A stretch of 64,000 nt of DNA from Cacajao melanocephalus. Its lineage: Eukaryota; Chordata; Mammalia; Primates; Pitheciidae. Location of the stretch: NCBI GenBank assembly GCA_963573385.1, contig CAUYLG010026600.1, forward strand, positions 124,001 through 188,000, in the 5' to 3' direction. This document shows positions 21,901-34,962 of the stretch, piece after piece. Position 1 is the first letter of the stretch. The number at the start of each line of letters is the position of its first letter. The position numbers were made by a program, and so were the translations under genes. The notes under the pieces are model-generated. The model ran no database searches and was not told the DNA's origin. It was given only the letters and a program-made list of their open reading frames with translations.

Positions 21901-22608
21901 TTAAACAGCCTGTAAAGCCCTTAGTCCAAAAGCGTTGTCCTCATAACAGATTAATTTTAGTTAACACATTTTCCTTTTCAAATGGCCCCACTTCCAACCT
22001 ATAACTGAAAATTCGATTTTACTCAGATCTTTGAAATTAAGACAGTGCTGCAATTTCAACCTGACAGTTATTCCTTCTCCTTGCTTATGTAAGGGTCATT
22101 GTTTCTCTTCTAAAACATAGTAAGCTCTAAGCCAGATAATTACAAAATACCAATTTTATAAAATTTAGTGTTTGATTTCTTTGTTGCTGAACAACAGAGC
22201 CTTTTATATAGGAAATATAAACAGAATTTTTTTTGTACATGCTTCTTTATGGCTAATTATGGGTTTGAAAAGTAATAAACATTGATGTGATTACTCCATA
22301 GCTTGCAATGGGGATGTGTCTCCTTAATCTGGCCACTTAAAGAAAATAAAAAAGCTACTCATCTGTGAGCTTTCCAGAGAAGCAATTTTTAAAGCTAATG
22401 TCACTTGTTTTCCAAATTCGAACATGTTAGCAAAATATGTCACTCTTTTGTTCTGTTGCCTAGTTTATGAATTTGAAGATACTCTAAAGTTACCATGTTG
22501 GGTAAAAAATACAGATGACATTGAAAGAGAGAAGATTCCACTTTACAGAAAAAAGTGACTATTTGATAGCATAATTGAAATATTAATTTAATCATTGGGG
22601 TAAAACTA
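21901..22608. other. Intronic, nothing recognised
   Basis: AT-rich unique sequence to the left of the duplicated block. Confidence 0.4.
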
Positions 22609-23058
22609 TCAATATTTTTTTTACTACACAATCTTATTCAGATAACTTCGCTACGATGTGCAGAGAAGCAAGATTGTTATAACTTCTGACAAATCACCTA
22701 GGCAGGTCATATAGTTCCAAAAATTCAAATCACTCACAGCAATTTTTGTTTTGTGAGACGGAGTCTCACTTTGTCACCTTGGCTGGAGTGCAATGATGTG
22801 ACGTTGACTCACTGCAATCTCCTCCTCTGGGTTCAAATGATTCTCTTGCCTCAGCCTCACAAGTAGCTGGGATTACAGGTGCACACCACCGTGCCCAGCT
22901 AATTTTTGTATTTTTTGTAGAGATGGGTTTCACCATCTTGGCCAGGCTGGTCTCAAACTCTAGACCTTGTGATCTACCCGCCTCGGACTCTCAAAGTGCT
23001 GGGATTACAGGCATGAAGCACTGTGCCTGGCCTGCAAATGTTTTAAATATCATTTTTC
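22609..23058 (+). repeat. Local duplication, copy A (split by an Alu)
   Basis: 22609-22742 plus 23034-23058 are about 90% identical to 24033-24188. A 291-bp Alu is inserted in copy A only. Shared anchors include GCAGAGAAGCAAGATTGTTA and AAAAATTCAAATCACTCACA. Confidence 0.9.
22743..23033 (-). mobile_element. Alu element inserted in duplication copy A
   Basis: An antisense Alu from TTTTTGTTTTGTGAGACGG to CTGTGCCTGGCCT. Comparison with copy B at 24033-24188 shows the empty site reading CACAGCAAATG. Confidence 0.95.
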
Positions 23059-23199
23059 TCTCTTTTTAAATATAAGTGATTTAGTCAAATTTTATCTTCT
23101 TATTTTAATTTGATAAATGGAGAGGCAGCAAAATTATGCCTAAAACTAGAGGAAAGATTTATTCCTCTCGTAGATAGTGGTAGTTAACAATTAGCATTT

Positions 23200-23300
23200 G
23201 GTGATGATGCCAGGTCAATTCATTTCATTCCATGAAGTAGATCTCATAATTATCCCATTTTGCAGATAAGAAAACTGAGGCTTAGGGCACAGGACTCTTA
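23200..23300 (+). repeat. MIR core fragment
   Basis: CCCATTTTGCAGATAAGAAA and ACTGAGGCTTAGGG match the MIR core in sense orientation. Confidence 0.65.
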
Positions 23301-23639
23301 ACTAAAGCTTTTAAATCCTATCTTACACTTATTTTCTGTCATATTGCTATGGCATAGAAGCAATCCCGGTTTTCAAAGGTTGCATACAAATTGTTGAAAA
23401 GGAAGAAAATAATAAATTACTAAAAGTATTAGCCTGAAGACCATTTCTATCAACACATGAATAATTTACATGATAAAGCTATAAAATGAATGATATACTT
23501 ACATACCAGTGCCTTTGTTTCTCCTATTAGATTTTGAGAGTACTGTTAAAGATAGGTGTTGTTTCTTAATTATTTTTTTCTAATCACTTGCAAAGAAGAA
23601 AAGGAAGAAAAAAAGAAAAGAAAAGAGCTTGCAGGTGGG

Positions 23640-24401
23640 TGGTCAGGAAACAGAGGGGCAGGTTCTTTGATACTCCTCCAATTGAGAGTGAGCATGGCAG
23701 AAATAATGTTATGTGACTTCCAAGGTAGGTGATAAAAGGCCTTGCGGTTTCCATGCTGTTTGCTGGGACAAATGTTCTTGAAACTTTGAGCTGTTCTGTA
23801 AGATGTTCAGTTAGTCCAAGGCCACCATACTGCCAGGAAGTCCAAGCCTCATAGAGAGGCCATGGGCAGGCTTCTTCATACAGTCTTGGTTGAGTCCAGC
23901 TTTTGTGTCTTCCCAGGCCATGCACGAGACGTGTGGTGAAGCCTGCAGATGAACTTACCACCCATCCATTTACATCACACTGAGCCCTTCATATCTTCCC
24001 AAAGCATGACAAACTTTAGAAGGAGAGAAATATTAATATTTTTTCTTACTACATGATCTTATTCAGATAATTTCCCTGGGACGTGCAGAGAAGCAAGATT
24101 GTTATAACCTCTGACAAATTACCTAGCAAGTCACATAGTTCCAAAAATTCAAATCACTCACAGCAAATGTTTTAAGTATCACTTTCCAAACATTGTTCTG
24201 TATTATTTCACATTATGAAATGAGATAAGAGTATTACCAGTAAAACGAGGAAGAAGCTAAATCCCTAATGGTCATCATTATGCCCCAATTATGCAATATC
24301 TTAATTCTTGACTCACAAAAATTCTAGTATGCAGTAAAATGGGTGTTATTGTAAACTGCATTTTGGGGTGTTTATTATGCAGCAATAGATAACTGAACAG
24401 T
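23640..24401 (+). mobile_element. Split MaLR-type LTR remnant (MLT1-like)
   Basis: The left part has GTGACTTCCAAGGTAGGTG and ATAAAAGGCCTTGCGG; the right end has TTATGCAGCAATAGATAACT, the typical 3' end of this LTR class. The two parts are too far apart for one LTR, and the duplicated block 24033-24188 lies between them. The minus-strand frame 23584-23961 is antisense to it and shows no protein domain I know. Confidence 0.6.
24033..24188 (+). repeat. Local duplication, copy B (no Alu)
   Basis: An uninterrupted copy of 22609-22742 plus 23034-23058. In the best-aligned 118 bp I count about 11 substitutions and one 1-bp gap. Confidence 0.9.
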
Positions 24402-25504
24402 GTTCCATAATGTTTTGATGAATGATTCTCCATTCTGTGAGAGGTTCCACTGAGTAAAATTAATGAAAATTGAAATAAGAGAAACCTATGTGGCCTCATG
24501 TATTTGACTTAATTCTTTTCCTGTCAGGCTCGTAATGCTGGTAAATAGATTCTTGAAGCTATTTCAGAAATTTCCCCTGCCTGTTCATTTAAATCATTTA
24601 GTATCAAGCATGACAGTATAGACTTTTTTGCACAATTTTTCATTTGAAGAGTTATGAGACATATGATGTTTCCAAAGTGTAATTGCCTGTGGACAGGTTG
24701 TAGATACAGTTTGAGGCTGAACATGAACTGCCACTGAGAGACACAGAGGATGCTTAGGGAATTTAGGATAGATCACTTTTTGCTTTTTTCATTGAATTAT
24801 ACTGATATGTTTTACTGTGTGTCCACATGTAGCAAATAAAAAGGAAAGTAACTATCCAAATAATTAAAGCATCAAATACAGCTGCTTGCATTTTTAAGGA
24901 AAAAGTAATTTTAAGGCTGCATTATTTGGGAAATTTACTTGAAATCATGTTTGGTTGCTGTTTTTAAATCAATGAACCATAGTAAACTATTCCTCTTGAA
25001 ATTGAATCATTTACTTTGCATTTATAATATCAAACATTCTCTGGAGTTTCTATTATTCTTTAGGAGAAAGATGTTACATTTTCATGCATATATTAAAATC
25101 ATCACCTCTTTGATCATGTACCTACCAACCATACTTTTGAATATTGTAAAGAGCATTAGTGTAAATTTGCTCATTTGATTTGTCTTAAATATTTTGGGAA
25201 CAGTTAAAGGTTAACATTTGTAGAATCCACCAAAGAAAACTTCGTTATGTTATAATCAGGAAGAAAAGACATTATCTAACAGCTGAAAGTGGCAAACAAT
25301 GAGTTTTCCTGAAGGAAAGCGCGAATCAGTTCTCTGACTGATTTAGTAGACTTTTGATTCAATAGACTGGTTGCCATTTTTCGCAGATAATTTCAAAAGT
25401 TGAATAATATTATATTTGATTTCTTCTTGAGGTTTAGATCAAAGCGAAGCAGGTTCAGTTTGTTTTTCTTGCTTTGCAAAAAAAAATAGAATTTCAGTAT
25501 ATAT
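24402..25504. other. Intronic, nothing recognised
   Basis: AT-rich unique sequence with small chance frames. Confidence 0.4.
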
Positions 25505-26040
25505 CTATTGCTGTGTAACCAATTTTCATAAATTTAGAGATTTAAAACAAGTCGTGTTTATTATCTCACACATTTTGTGGGTCAGAAGCGTGGACACATC
25601 TTAGCTATGTCCTCAGCAAGGCTGCAGTCAAGGTGTCAGCCAGGGCTGGGGGCTTCTCTGAGGCTCTGCTAGGAAAAGATCACCTTCCAAACTCATGTGG
25701 TTATTGGATCCTGCTCTCTGCAAGCTGTTGAGCTGAGGATCTCAGCTGTTTGCTGTCTGTGGGCTGTCTCTGACTTCTTTGCTTGTGACCCTCTCCAAAG
25801 TAGCTTACAATCTGGCAGCTGGCTTCTTTAAAGCCAGCAAGGGGGAATGTTTCTCAGTAAGACAGATGTTACAATCTTATGTCATGTAATCACGAGAGTG
25901 ACATTTTTCACCTTTGCTGTAGTCTGTTTGTTAGAAGCAGCTTACTTGTTCTGACCACATTCAAGGAGAGGTGATGACACCAGGCCATGAATTTCAAGAG
26001 GAAAAATCTCAGGGCCACCTTAAAGACTGTGCACATCCAT
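25505..26040 (-). mobile_element. MaLR-type LTR remnant (MLT1-like)
   Basis: CTATTGCTGTGTAACCAATT, TTATTATCTCACACATTTTG and the GCAGTCAAGGTGTCAGCCAG region match the class read antisense. It is the mirror orientation of the LTR at 23640-24401. Confidence 0.65.
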
Positions 26041-26975
26041 TACTTTTGAAGGAGTCTCATGTACATTATTTTTTAGATAATCAGAGATTTCACATATTTT
26101 AAAATCAGCTCAGGAAAGATACGTGTTTATTTCTGTTTGATGTTGTTAATAAATCAAAGAGAAATATTTGATAAATATTAAACTATAGATGTAGGAGACC
26201 ATCAACCTTTATTAAATGCAAATAGGTAAATAAAATTTTATTAGGTATTATTCTGCATAAGAAAAATTTAGTTTTAATTAATGAAATAAAAAATCATTAT
26301 TTTCAAGTTTTCTTATTTTTTCCAAAACTGTTAACGTGTAAAATCACTTCTAAAGTTTGCCTTACAATTTTTTTAATTTAAGAAATTTGCTGTCATTATG
26401 AAATAATAAATGTCATATAATTGCTTTAGAAGTCTGTTTTCTAAAAATGTATTTTGGGGTAAACTAATAAATCTTTGGAACCTGTAGTTTCTAAGTGGTG
26501 ACTTAGAACTTTCATAATTAGATTGGACTTACTTAGACCATTGCAGTAATCATATATGCTTATTTAGTCATCTATCTAAATCTCATTTGTCTGGAATGCT
26601 GCCCATAACGCTAAATCCAGATTAAAGGTTTCAGCAATGGGATTTGAAATAAATATGCAGGCACTTTAGGACAACTGCCTTTTATGAATAGAGGTCTGGA
26701 GACTCCTCCTCAGCTATTCTGACCCTACTAGCAGAATTATTTCTTTTCACCAACTCTAGAATGCTAGATATTCTTCTAATTCTTCTAGGAGATGCATCTT
26801 TTGTCTTCAGTCTTTGATCCTCATTAAAGCACAGATTCTACATGCCTATCCTCATTACACATTTACTTTAAAGTAAGATTTTCCCACATTTTGCTTACTG
26901 TATGGTTTTATTAGGGAGAGTGGAAAAGATATCTCTGGGGTAGGAATGGGAGTACTGAGGCAGGCTGGAAAGGCA
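26041..26975. other. Intronic, nothing recognised
   Basis: AT-rich sequence without recognisable repeat or gene. Confidence 0.4.
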
Positions 26976-26979
26976 GAAG

Positions 26980-27400
26980 GGTATATCAATCAGGATAGAC
27001 CAAGTTTCCCTGAACTAACAAACATTCCCCAAGTCTCCCTGGCTTACAACAATTTCTGCTAAAGGTTTCTTTCTTGCTAACATTCTATGCCTTTTGCGGT
27101 TCAGCAGCGCCTCTGTTACACATTTTCATTCCGAACTCCAGTCTGACAGAGCTATCTCTGTCTAGAACATGGCGGGTTTCATGGCAGAAGAAAAAGAGAC
27201 AGGGCCATACTCTTCCTTTGAAAAATCTAGCTCAGAAGAGATACAGGACACTTGCAGCTACCTTTTACTGATGAAGGCAAGTCATGTCACCCCTCCTGTG
27301 TTCAATGGAGCAGGGAGGGACGTGGAATGTGTGACAAGCAATGATACAATCTACCAGGGGATAAGGGTAAAATGCAGAGAATCTGGGGTCAAAGATAGAT
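26980..27400 (-). mobile_element. MaLR-type LTR remnant
   Basis: ATCAATCAGGATAGACCAAG, CTCCCTGGCTTACAACAA and GGTTTCTTTCTTGCTAACAT match an LTR family read antisense. The 154-codon frame 27169-27633 starts in it and runs through the CA repeat, so it is not a gene. Confidence 0.6.
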
Positions 27401-27449
27401 TTGTAAATTTCAGGGCTTTGATTATGATTGGTACTATTTTTTGCCAGTA

Positions 27450-27451
27450 CA

Positions 27452-27493
<42 letters not shown>

Positions 27494-27506
27494 TATATAT
27501 TCATGT
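27450..27506 (+). repeat. (CA)n microsatellite
   Basis: A CA run of about 15 units with flanking CATA and TATA units; probably polymorphic. Confidence 0.95.
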
Positions 27507-29889
27507 GTATATGAATTACATTCACATACATGAATTTGAATTATATTCAAATCTACCATTATCTTCCAGATTTCAAGCTGCCCTTTCCCAGGAAAGTGCT
27601 ACAAATAATTCCTTGGTAGTTGCATTCTTTTGAGTAGTATTATGGTGCTAAAACTGATAGAGCTGATGGCTGAGATGTTTTTCACCTGTAATTTTAAAAT
27701 GTCAGTAGTTTAAAAGGTAATTATAACTTTCTGGAGAATGAGAAAGATAGGATGGAGGTATGTGTTTAGCAACATTTTGGAGTCTTCTCCCAAAAAGCAT
27801 AGCGGTTAAAATATCATGAAATCTGAGAGATTATTCTTAATTGCTTTATCTCTATGTGACTATGGTTTCATGAATTAAAGTTATCCAAATAAGTGGAGAG
27901 AAATATAATGTTTTGTATTGAAAATGGAAGACACAGTGTTGAGATAATGTTTCAAATTCTAGATTCACACTCATTGAGTGACTGGTATGGATCGTTCTGG
28001 AGAAGGAGTGAATCGTGTTGGGGCATTGGGCAAGGTGACTAAGGCTAAGGTTCACCATTACCCTGTCCACCTCAACCTCCACCTATTCCTTAACTTTAGG
28101 TGGCTCCATTCCACAGCACTTGCTAAACCTCCTAGTTGTTTAAGGAAGTGGAAATGGATCACTACAAATACATCATCACCACTTGGAAAAGGATTTCAAG
28201 CATATTCTGCCTAATATATTAATAATAATACATTGATGTTTGAAGGAGACAATGGAATTAGCAATCTTTCTTCTGGACTTGGGCCATCCCAAAATGACAA
28301 AAGAAATGAGTGCATTCAACTAAAATTAAGAATTTAAAAACTCTTTCTTGATTTTCCTTTGTGCCGTAAGTGAAACCACCATGTTCCCAGATATTTTGAA
28401 CTGACTATTAAGCTATGTGTATGGGGTTCCTTTTTCCTATGCATAATTGCTGACTTAGAATTATTGTGCTGTTATAAATTTCCAAAACTCTAAATCTTAT
28501 TTATTCTTGCATTATATCTGATACCTAAGTATTCATTAAATATTTGTTAAATTGATAATATATTTGACTTGGAAAAATTTAGTTTTAGTATCATAAACAT
28601 GAAAAAGGAAAGACCCAACTCTTGGGTGTCCAGGCCTGTTTTGACTCCAGAAACACCTATCCTTGGGCCATGCTCTGGAGGAAATCAGGCACAGTTTAGC
28701 TATGGTCTTTCTCTGTGTGATTTTTAGATGAAGTCATACTAGATCACAATGTCAAAATCTTGTTTGAACTATGGAAAAAATAATTTAAACAAATCCATCT
28801 CTTCATTTGAAAATGTATTCATTCCATTGTTAAACTATCAGTTGTTGGATTTCTTTAAACCAAAGGATGATTCATATAATTGCTTTATTATGATTAGCTT
28901 TATTAAGGGACTGCAGTCATTTCAATGGTTTGTGATGAATAAAAAGATTAACTGTGAAGAGCTAGTCTGTAGCGAGAACTACTGAATATTGAATTCAGTT
29001 ATAGTTATTGTCGAATATTCTTTTAATAAGACTGAATCCAAAGGTAAAGGATTTTGTTCCTTAAAACTTCATTGAAGTATATTTTAAGAGTGACCTACAT
29101 AATAATGAATTTTCAAATTCTTATTAGCATCTTGCAAAAATAAGAAGGAACTCTGCCATAATGACAGCTTTTCAGTTTAAATTTGTGTTTTTTATTATTA
29201 GTTTTCTTCTGGTTGTTTCATAAGATTCTCTTGTATAGTTTCTGATTTTTCTGGATTTTCTTAACATCTATATTTTATTTGAGGCTGCATACAACTTGCT
29301 GCTCAACAGACTGTCTTTATTTCTAGTCATAAACATTAGGAAAGGGAATGTTTAAGTTATTCTCATTACCCTAATCAGCTATTTTTAGAACGCTTCAAAA
29401 AAGAGGTTTCTTTAGAGACTGGATAAGAGAGGATTGAGTATTAATGTCCATTATTAACTAATTCACAACAGATTTAATTATGCAGAGAGGAAAGACCAAG
29501 CATTTTTTGATGCTTCAGTACTAAGTGGAAAATAACTCAATGAAACATAATTTTGCCACACTGTATCGTTTTAGAAGCAACAGCATTTGCTGTTAGGGAC
29601 AATGCCTATTTTATAAAATATCATTTTTGATCATTAGTTAACATTTATTTTCTCTCCAAACATCTTTAAAATGCTGTTAAGTTTATTCTCAATTTATTTT
29701 TTGGACTGATTCCATTTGCAGATGGCTTATGTTTCTACTGACCCTTCTTTCTTTCACTGATTTTTGGTCAGTCTGGCCTCCATCCCAGGGAAGGCAGTAA
29801 AGAGGTCATCCATCCATGTGCAGATCAGAAGTTTTAGGATGTATCTGATGGAAAACAAAGATGAAATAAGAAACTGGAGTTATTAGGTT
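27507..29889. other. Intronic, nothing recognised
   Basis: AT-rich unique sequence. Chance frames only, including 28749-28985. Confidence 0.4.
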
Positions 29890-30030
29890 CATCTCCTAGT
29901 AAATTTCATTTACTTTACCGGGGGAACCACTTGGGGGTCTTGCTAAAATGCTAAGCCTGATTCTTCAGGTCTGGGGTGGGGCTGAGCACCTACAGTTCAG
30001 ATGAGTTTCCAGGTCACGATGTGTTACAGG
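29890..30030 (+). mobile_element. MER5A-like remnant
   Basis: ACCACTTGGGGGTCTTGCTA and CTTCAGGTCTGGGGTGGGGC match MER5A in sense orientation. Confidence 0.75.
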
Positions 30031-30159
30031 TGATAACAGGAAGACTTGACCATTGACAAAGTGAGATTTGAGGAGCTCCCGTTAGCATGTTCTTTGTAGA
30101 GCAGCAGAGAATATGGATGATTCTGTAAGTAGTGCATGAGCTATATGCAGTCAGACTGT

Positions 30160-30375
30160 CAAACCTCAAACTTCAGTCCTGCAATTACAAGCTATGTGAC
30201 TTCAGGCTATTTCCTTAACTTTTCTGATACTCAGTTGCTTCGTTCTGTTACAAGATGAGAATAATGGCATCTACCTCCTGGCATCGTTATATAGATTAAA
30301 TAAATTCAGATAAATAAAGCACTTAGAATACTGTCTGGAGCTTTTAAGTATCATAGAAATATTTGTTAGATAAAT
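30160..30375 (-). repeat. MIR remnant
   Basis: CAAGCTATGTGACTTCAGGC, AAGATGAGAATAATGGCATC and TAGAATACTGTCTGGAGC follow the MIR consensus in antisense. Confidence 0.75.
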
Positions 30376-33300
30376 AAAACATGCTTTGCATGTAAAACAC
30401 AGAAGCCCACTATGAGTCTTCATTAATGGTCTGCTGGCCATTGTTATTTAAATGTTAAGTGTATTTCTACTGCCTAGGCAATTGTCAGTGGCATGGATAA
30501 TATGCACATGACCCGTGGAGCCTGAGTGCTTCTATGGCTTGGGGAACATCTGGATGATCCTTTTATTGAAGAGAACACATAAAAGTTTCTTGGGGAAGGG
30601 GGCAGTATCCTAGTGTTACCTAAATAAGAAGCCAGACAGAAATATCGCACCGGCAGATGTCTTCTTCCCAGAGATTTGCCAAGATGGATTAAATCACTCT
30701 CAAGTTTTTCTGAAGAGTGTACTGAGGAATGACTAATTACCTAGGAAGTTGAGAGCTGTTGAAAGATAAAGGAAGTTTTGCTCATGTTTGTCAGAGAATT
30801 ATTAGCTTTTAAAAAAAGTTAATTACTTTCTTTATGGCAGGTCTACTTTCATACTTAATAATCATAGCCATTGCTTAAGGAATTCTTAAAAGGCAATATA
30901 CTAAATTTCTGTAATAGACACACAATTTCTTTGTTATCTCAAACAGATAGTTTGATTTATCTCAGCTTTGATTGTTTTGTCTATGAAATAGGCATACTTC
31001 ATTTTCATGCAAGTAAATGATGAAACATTTTTAAAATGATTTTTCAATTCTGATATCTATTAGTATATGGATTTTGGACCATGTCTGTATCAATGATATA
31101 TTAGGTATTTTAAAGAAATAAAATAATAAATTGCTTGTTTTACCTTATTATACACATAGAGGTTAAATTAGCTAAAATAATTCAAAATGGAATCAAATTT
31201 AAAAAAATTATTACATACAAATGAAAAGAATATATTTCAAGTCATACATTTAAATTTCATGAATATAAGCAGAAATGGGCATATTTTTATTTTTAATATG
31301 TAGCTACTCATTAATATTTTATCTACAGACTGTCTGTTTCTAAAATAATAGTACTTTAGATATAGATGCATATTTCTCCATATGATTTTTAGAAAGCATT
31401 CTTTTGCAAGAATACTTGGGATTTCAGTGATACTTTAAGTATGCAGGAAATATTATAAAAAATAATAAGGCATACATTTTGACTTCTTTCTCAGAACTTA
31501 TTCAAACAATATACTTTCCCCATGACAGTGTGAAAACAGTCTTTGTGAAATGTGGTGTGTTAAAGCAAAATAAAACAAAGTCAAACAAAAATTTGAAAAC
31601 ACTTTTTTTTTAGTTTTTTTTTTTTTTTAAGGAGATTCCAGCATTTCTTTTGAATTTCTCTTTTGTATGGGTGATAAAAGCCCCCCGTAACTATCACTGG
31701 GAAGAACCAAGACCTACTAAACAGGAGTAAACATCCATGATTTACAATACTTAGTTACATTATTCCATTGGTGGGGATTTCCTTTTTTTCTCCCGCAAAC
31801 ATTTTAATATAATTGTTTCTACTGAAAAGTAAACACCCCTGAAGAGCACTTGCTCATGTCATCAACTGTGCTAAATAATCATCTTTGTCTATGACCACCT
31901 CTGTCCCTTTTAGGAGGGGACCTTAAAGGCACACATAGCAAGGACTCTCTCTTCATGGCAAGCTCTTTAGCCAGTAGTTTGGGCAGTGACAGATGGAAGC
32001 CCAGATGATCCCTGATCGCCTTGACTCCTCACTGGACTGTAAAACCTAGAATGCTGTTAAAATTTTATTTCAAATATACGTAAGTGTCATAGCATGATTT
32101 AACAAATTAAAAAAAATATATTGTATATACAAAACATGGGATGGAGGTGCCCATAATAGTTGCTCAGTTCACGTTTGTTGAGTACATGAATGAATACATG
32201 AGTGATCACCCCTGCCCCTCAAGAGCATATAATATAATGAGAGAAACAGAGTTGTTTAAAATGATTTATTTTCCAAGCCATGATGCCAGGAAAGGTCAAG
32301 TTCAACAAGGAAGGATTAGGAAAGATTTTATTTAGGAAGTAGCTTTTAAATCAAATAATAAAGATGAGTAGGATCTTAACATATGAAGGAAAAAAGGACG
32401 TTATGGGTAAACAATACAAAGAACAAAAACCCAGAGACTAAAAAGGCTAAGGTGTATTGTGGACTGAGCTGACTGTATCTGATGGGTTTGATGTGCTGAA
32501 AACCTTGAAAATAGTCTGTTTTTGTCCAGTTCTTTTGTCTCCATGTATGAAAGACTGGCAATTACTTCTCAATAGACATTTTCTCTTTACTCTTGAGTAA
32601 TAGAACCCAAGTATCCTAAACTCATTTGCAGCTGCATGTGTCAGTGAGACCAAGTACACAGAATGTCTGTATGTGTTTGGTGTAATCCTTTAGGGGGATC
32701 ATCTTAACGTGAAGGCACGTTCCTTTTTCTTTTATCACTCCATTTTGCAAGTGTAATGTTCAGGAGCTCCAGCAGACACCTTGAACCTTGACCAGGAAGG
32801 TCATGTTCTAAGATTGGTACAATTTCCAGGAGACCTGATGAGTATCTGGATCTGCTAAACCAATATGGACCACCTACTGCCACTTTTAAAATGTAAGAAG
32901 TAAACTATTTGCTTGCAGCCACTATTATTTGGGATTTTGTTGTTATACGTAGCTAACAATAATCCTGACTTACATACTCTCTAAATAGAGCACAATCTTT
33001 CTGCGGTTCACAGTCCCAAAGATGAAATTCTCTGTTTCTTTCCTGTTCATATAGTTGAACGTATACGGTTATGTACACAGCCGACTACGTTTAACTGACT
33101 TAAGAATGAATGAGTGAATGCATGAAGAAATGACTGGAAATGTATGTGGCGGTGGCATTGCTGAAGAGCTTCATCGACTGTGTTGACTTCTTTTAGTTTA
33201 TATTATATTTAGATCTTGGAGTATGTATAGGATCAGCGTGTAGATCTCCCTTTGTCTACGCAAGAGCATTGCAAGTCTATGGTATATATGCATTTGTAGA

Positions 33301-34861
33301 ATATTTGTGTTTGTGACTTGTTTTTGTATACTAAAGGGAAGGAGGTACAAGTTTAAGTGCAAACCGAATATAGTATACTATGCCATTTTACCATTAAATT
33401 ATTCAGAGTAGTCTAAGTTCCATACAATACATAAAAAATGGTATTCCATTATTTTAATTTATTTTTTTCCACTTTTTTCCTTGTCTTCCAAATATTTTAT
33501 GGATCATAAATATCTCTTTATTTAAAAATTAAATCATACTTAAGAGTTTGTTGTTGTTGTTAAGCAGGACCACATTTTCCCCACATACGCCCCATTCACA
33601 GGTGGGGAATAATTGAACTTACAGCAGACAGTGGGTTGCATGAATATGTGGAATGTGCTTGTACAATGCCTGGCATCAGTAAACAATATGAAATAACTAG
33701 CATTTCTTATAAAGGAGATCCTCTCATGATAAACTTTACCTCTCATGATAAAGTATAGACTTTATCTGTGTATAAAAAAGTAAATGATTTAAATTGGAAG
33801 CAGAAATATACTGGATAAGGAAACGGGGATTTTAGGTAGGTGATAAAAGATTGGAGTCTAGAAGATGGACTGGAAGAAGATAAAGTGAAGATGTTAGAAC
33901 ACTGCTTAAATAACACCTAAGCTTTTACATAATGTGACCAGAATACGAGCAGGAAGATGGCTTTGTCTGCGTGGCATTATTAGAATTAAACTAAGCACTA
34001 AACCCGGTAGGCCAACTAAATATCAGCCCCTTACCCCTAGTCTTATTACCTAGCAAATATATATTTTTTTCTAGGAAGATAGAAATTATTAGCTTAATTC
34101 ACCATGGCCGAGGTCACCATGAATCCTCACTGTCTGTGAGGGCAAGATGCAGACTCAAACACAGGCAGAATTTTGCAACCAAAGAGAGGTCCCTGCAGGT
34201 GAGGGGGAAGCACCTGCTTTGCTCTTTCTCACTGCAAGGAAGAACTGTTAATCCTTCTCTTGCTAGAACACAATAATTACTCACAAGTGAAATGTGATAG
34301 AAGAGGATTTGTTGTCGTATAATGACTTTCATACCCAAAACATCCCCGAACTCTGCAGATGAGTGATTGAAGAGCTCTGCATCATCCTCCCACCTGCTCA
34401 GGGAGTAACTGGAACCTCTAACAGCATGTTTTTTTTTTTTTTAAACCAAGTGAGATCACTGGAAGGAAAGACTAGCGTGGAGGTGTGTTTGGCATGAATT
34501 TAAATGATAGCTTGAATAAAACAGATCTCTAAAGCACTTTTAAACTGTTTCGCTATTCTTTCTGTAAAGATCTCTTTAATCTGTGATATAGCCTGGATGC
34601 AAGTTCATACACGCATGCTTCCCACCAGTTACCTATTACGTGCAACATATTTTGAAATGCCTTAAAATGTGACCGCCAGCCCCCTTTAAGTAGGTAAAGC
34701 AAACTGATTTCCAAATGCATGACGCTCTATACAGTGTAAGCAATTACAGGAAAAAGAATACTGCAGCTGAAAAGGAAAAATCAAAACATTCAATTTCATT
34801 TTGATTTATTTTTAAGGAAAAGGAATGCATAGTCGTGCATCTCAGATTTTATTGTTTTTGG
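30376..34861. other. Intronic, repeat-sparse
   Basis: AT-rich unique DNA with poly-T runs at 31603-31629. A possible ancient L2-like remnant lies at about 32140-32480, but I cannot name it securely. Small frames have no recognisable product. Confidence 0.4.
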
Positions 34862-34962
34862 GCATTCCCTCGGGAGCCTGTTGAATTGTAGATTCTGATT
34901 TAGTAGGATGGAGTTGGGTGTGCGGGTGCTTTTCTGAGGATACCCCAGGTGCTGATGATGTC
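34862..34962 (+). mobile_element. Partial MER5A-like remnant
   Basis: CGGGAGCCTGTTGAATTGTA and ATTCTGATTTAGTAGGATGG resemble MER5A in sense orientation; diverged and partial. Confidence 0.5.

Noticed and set aside
23584..23961. 125-codon minus-strand frame
   Set aside because: It is antisense to an LTR remnant and has no retroviral or cellular protein domain I recognise.
27169..27633. 154-codon open frame
   Set aside because: It starts in an LTR remnant and runs through the CA microsatellite and AT repeat; no coding signature.
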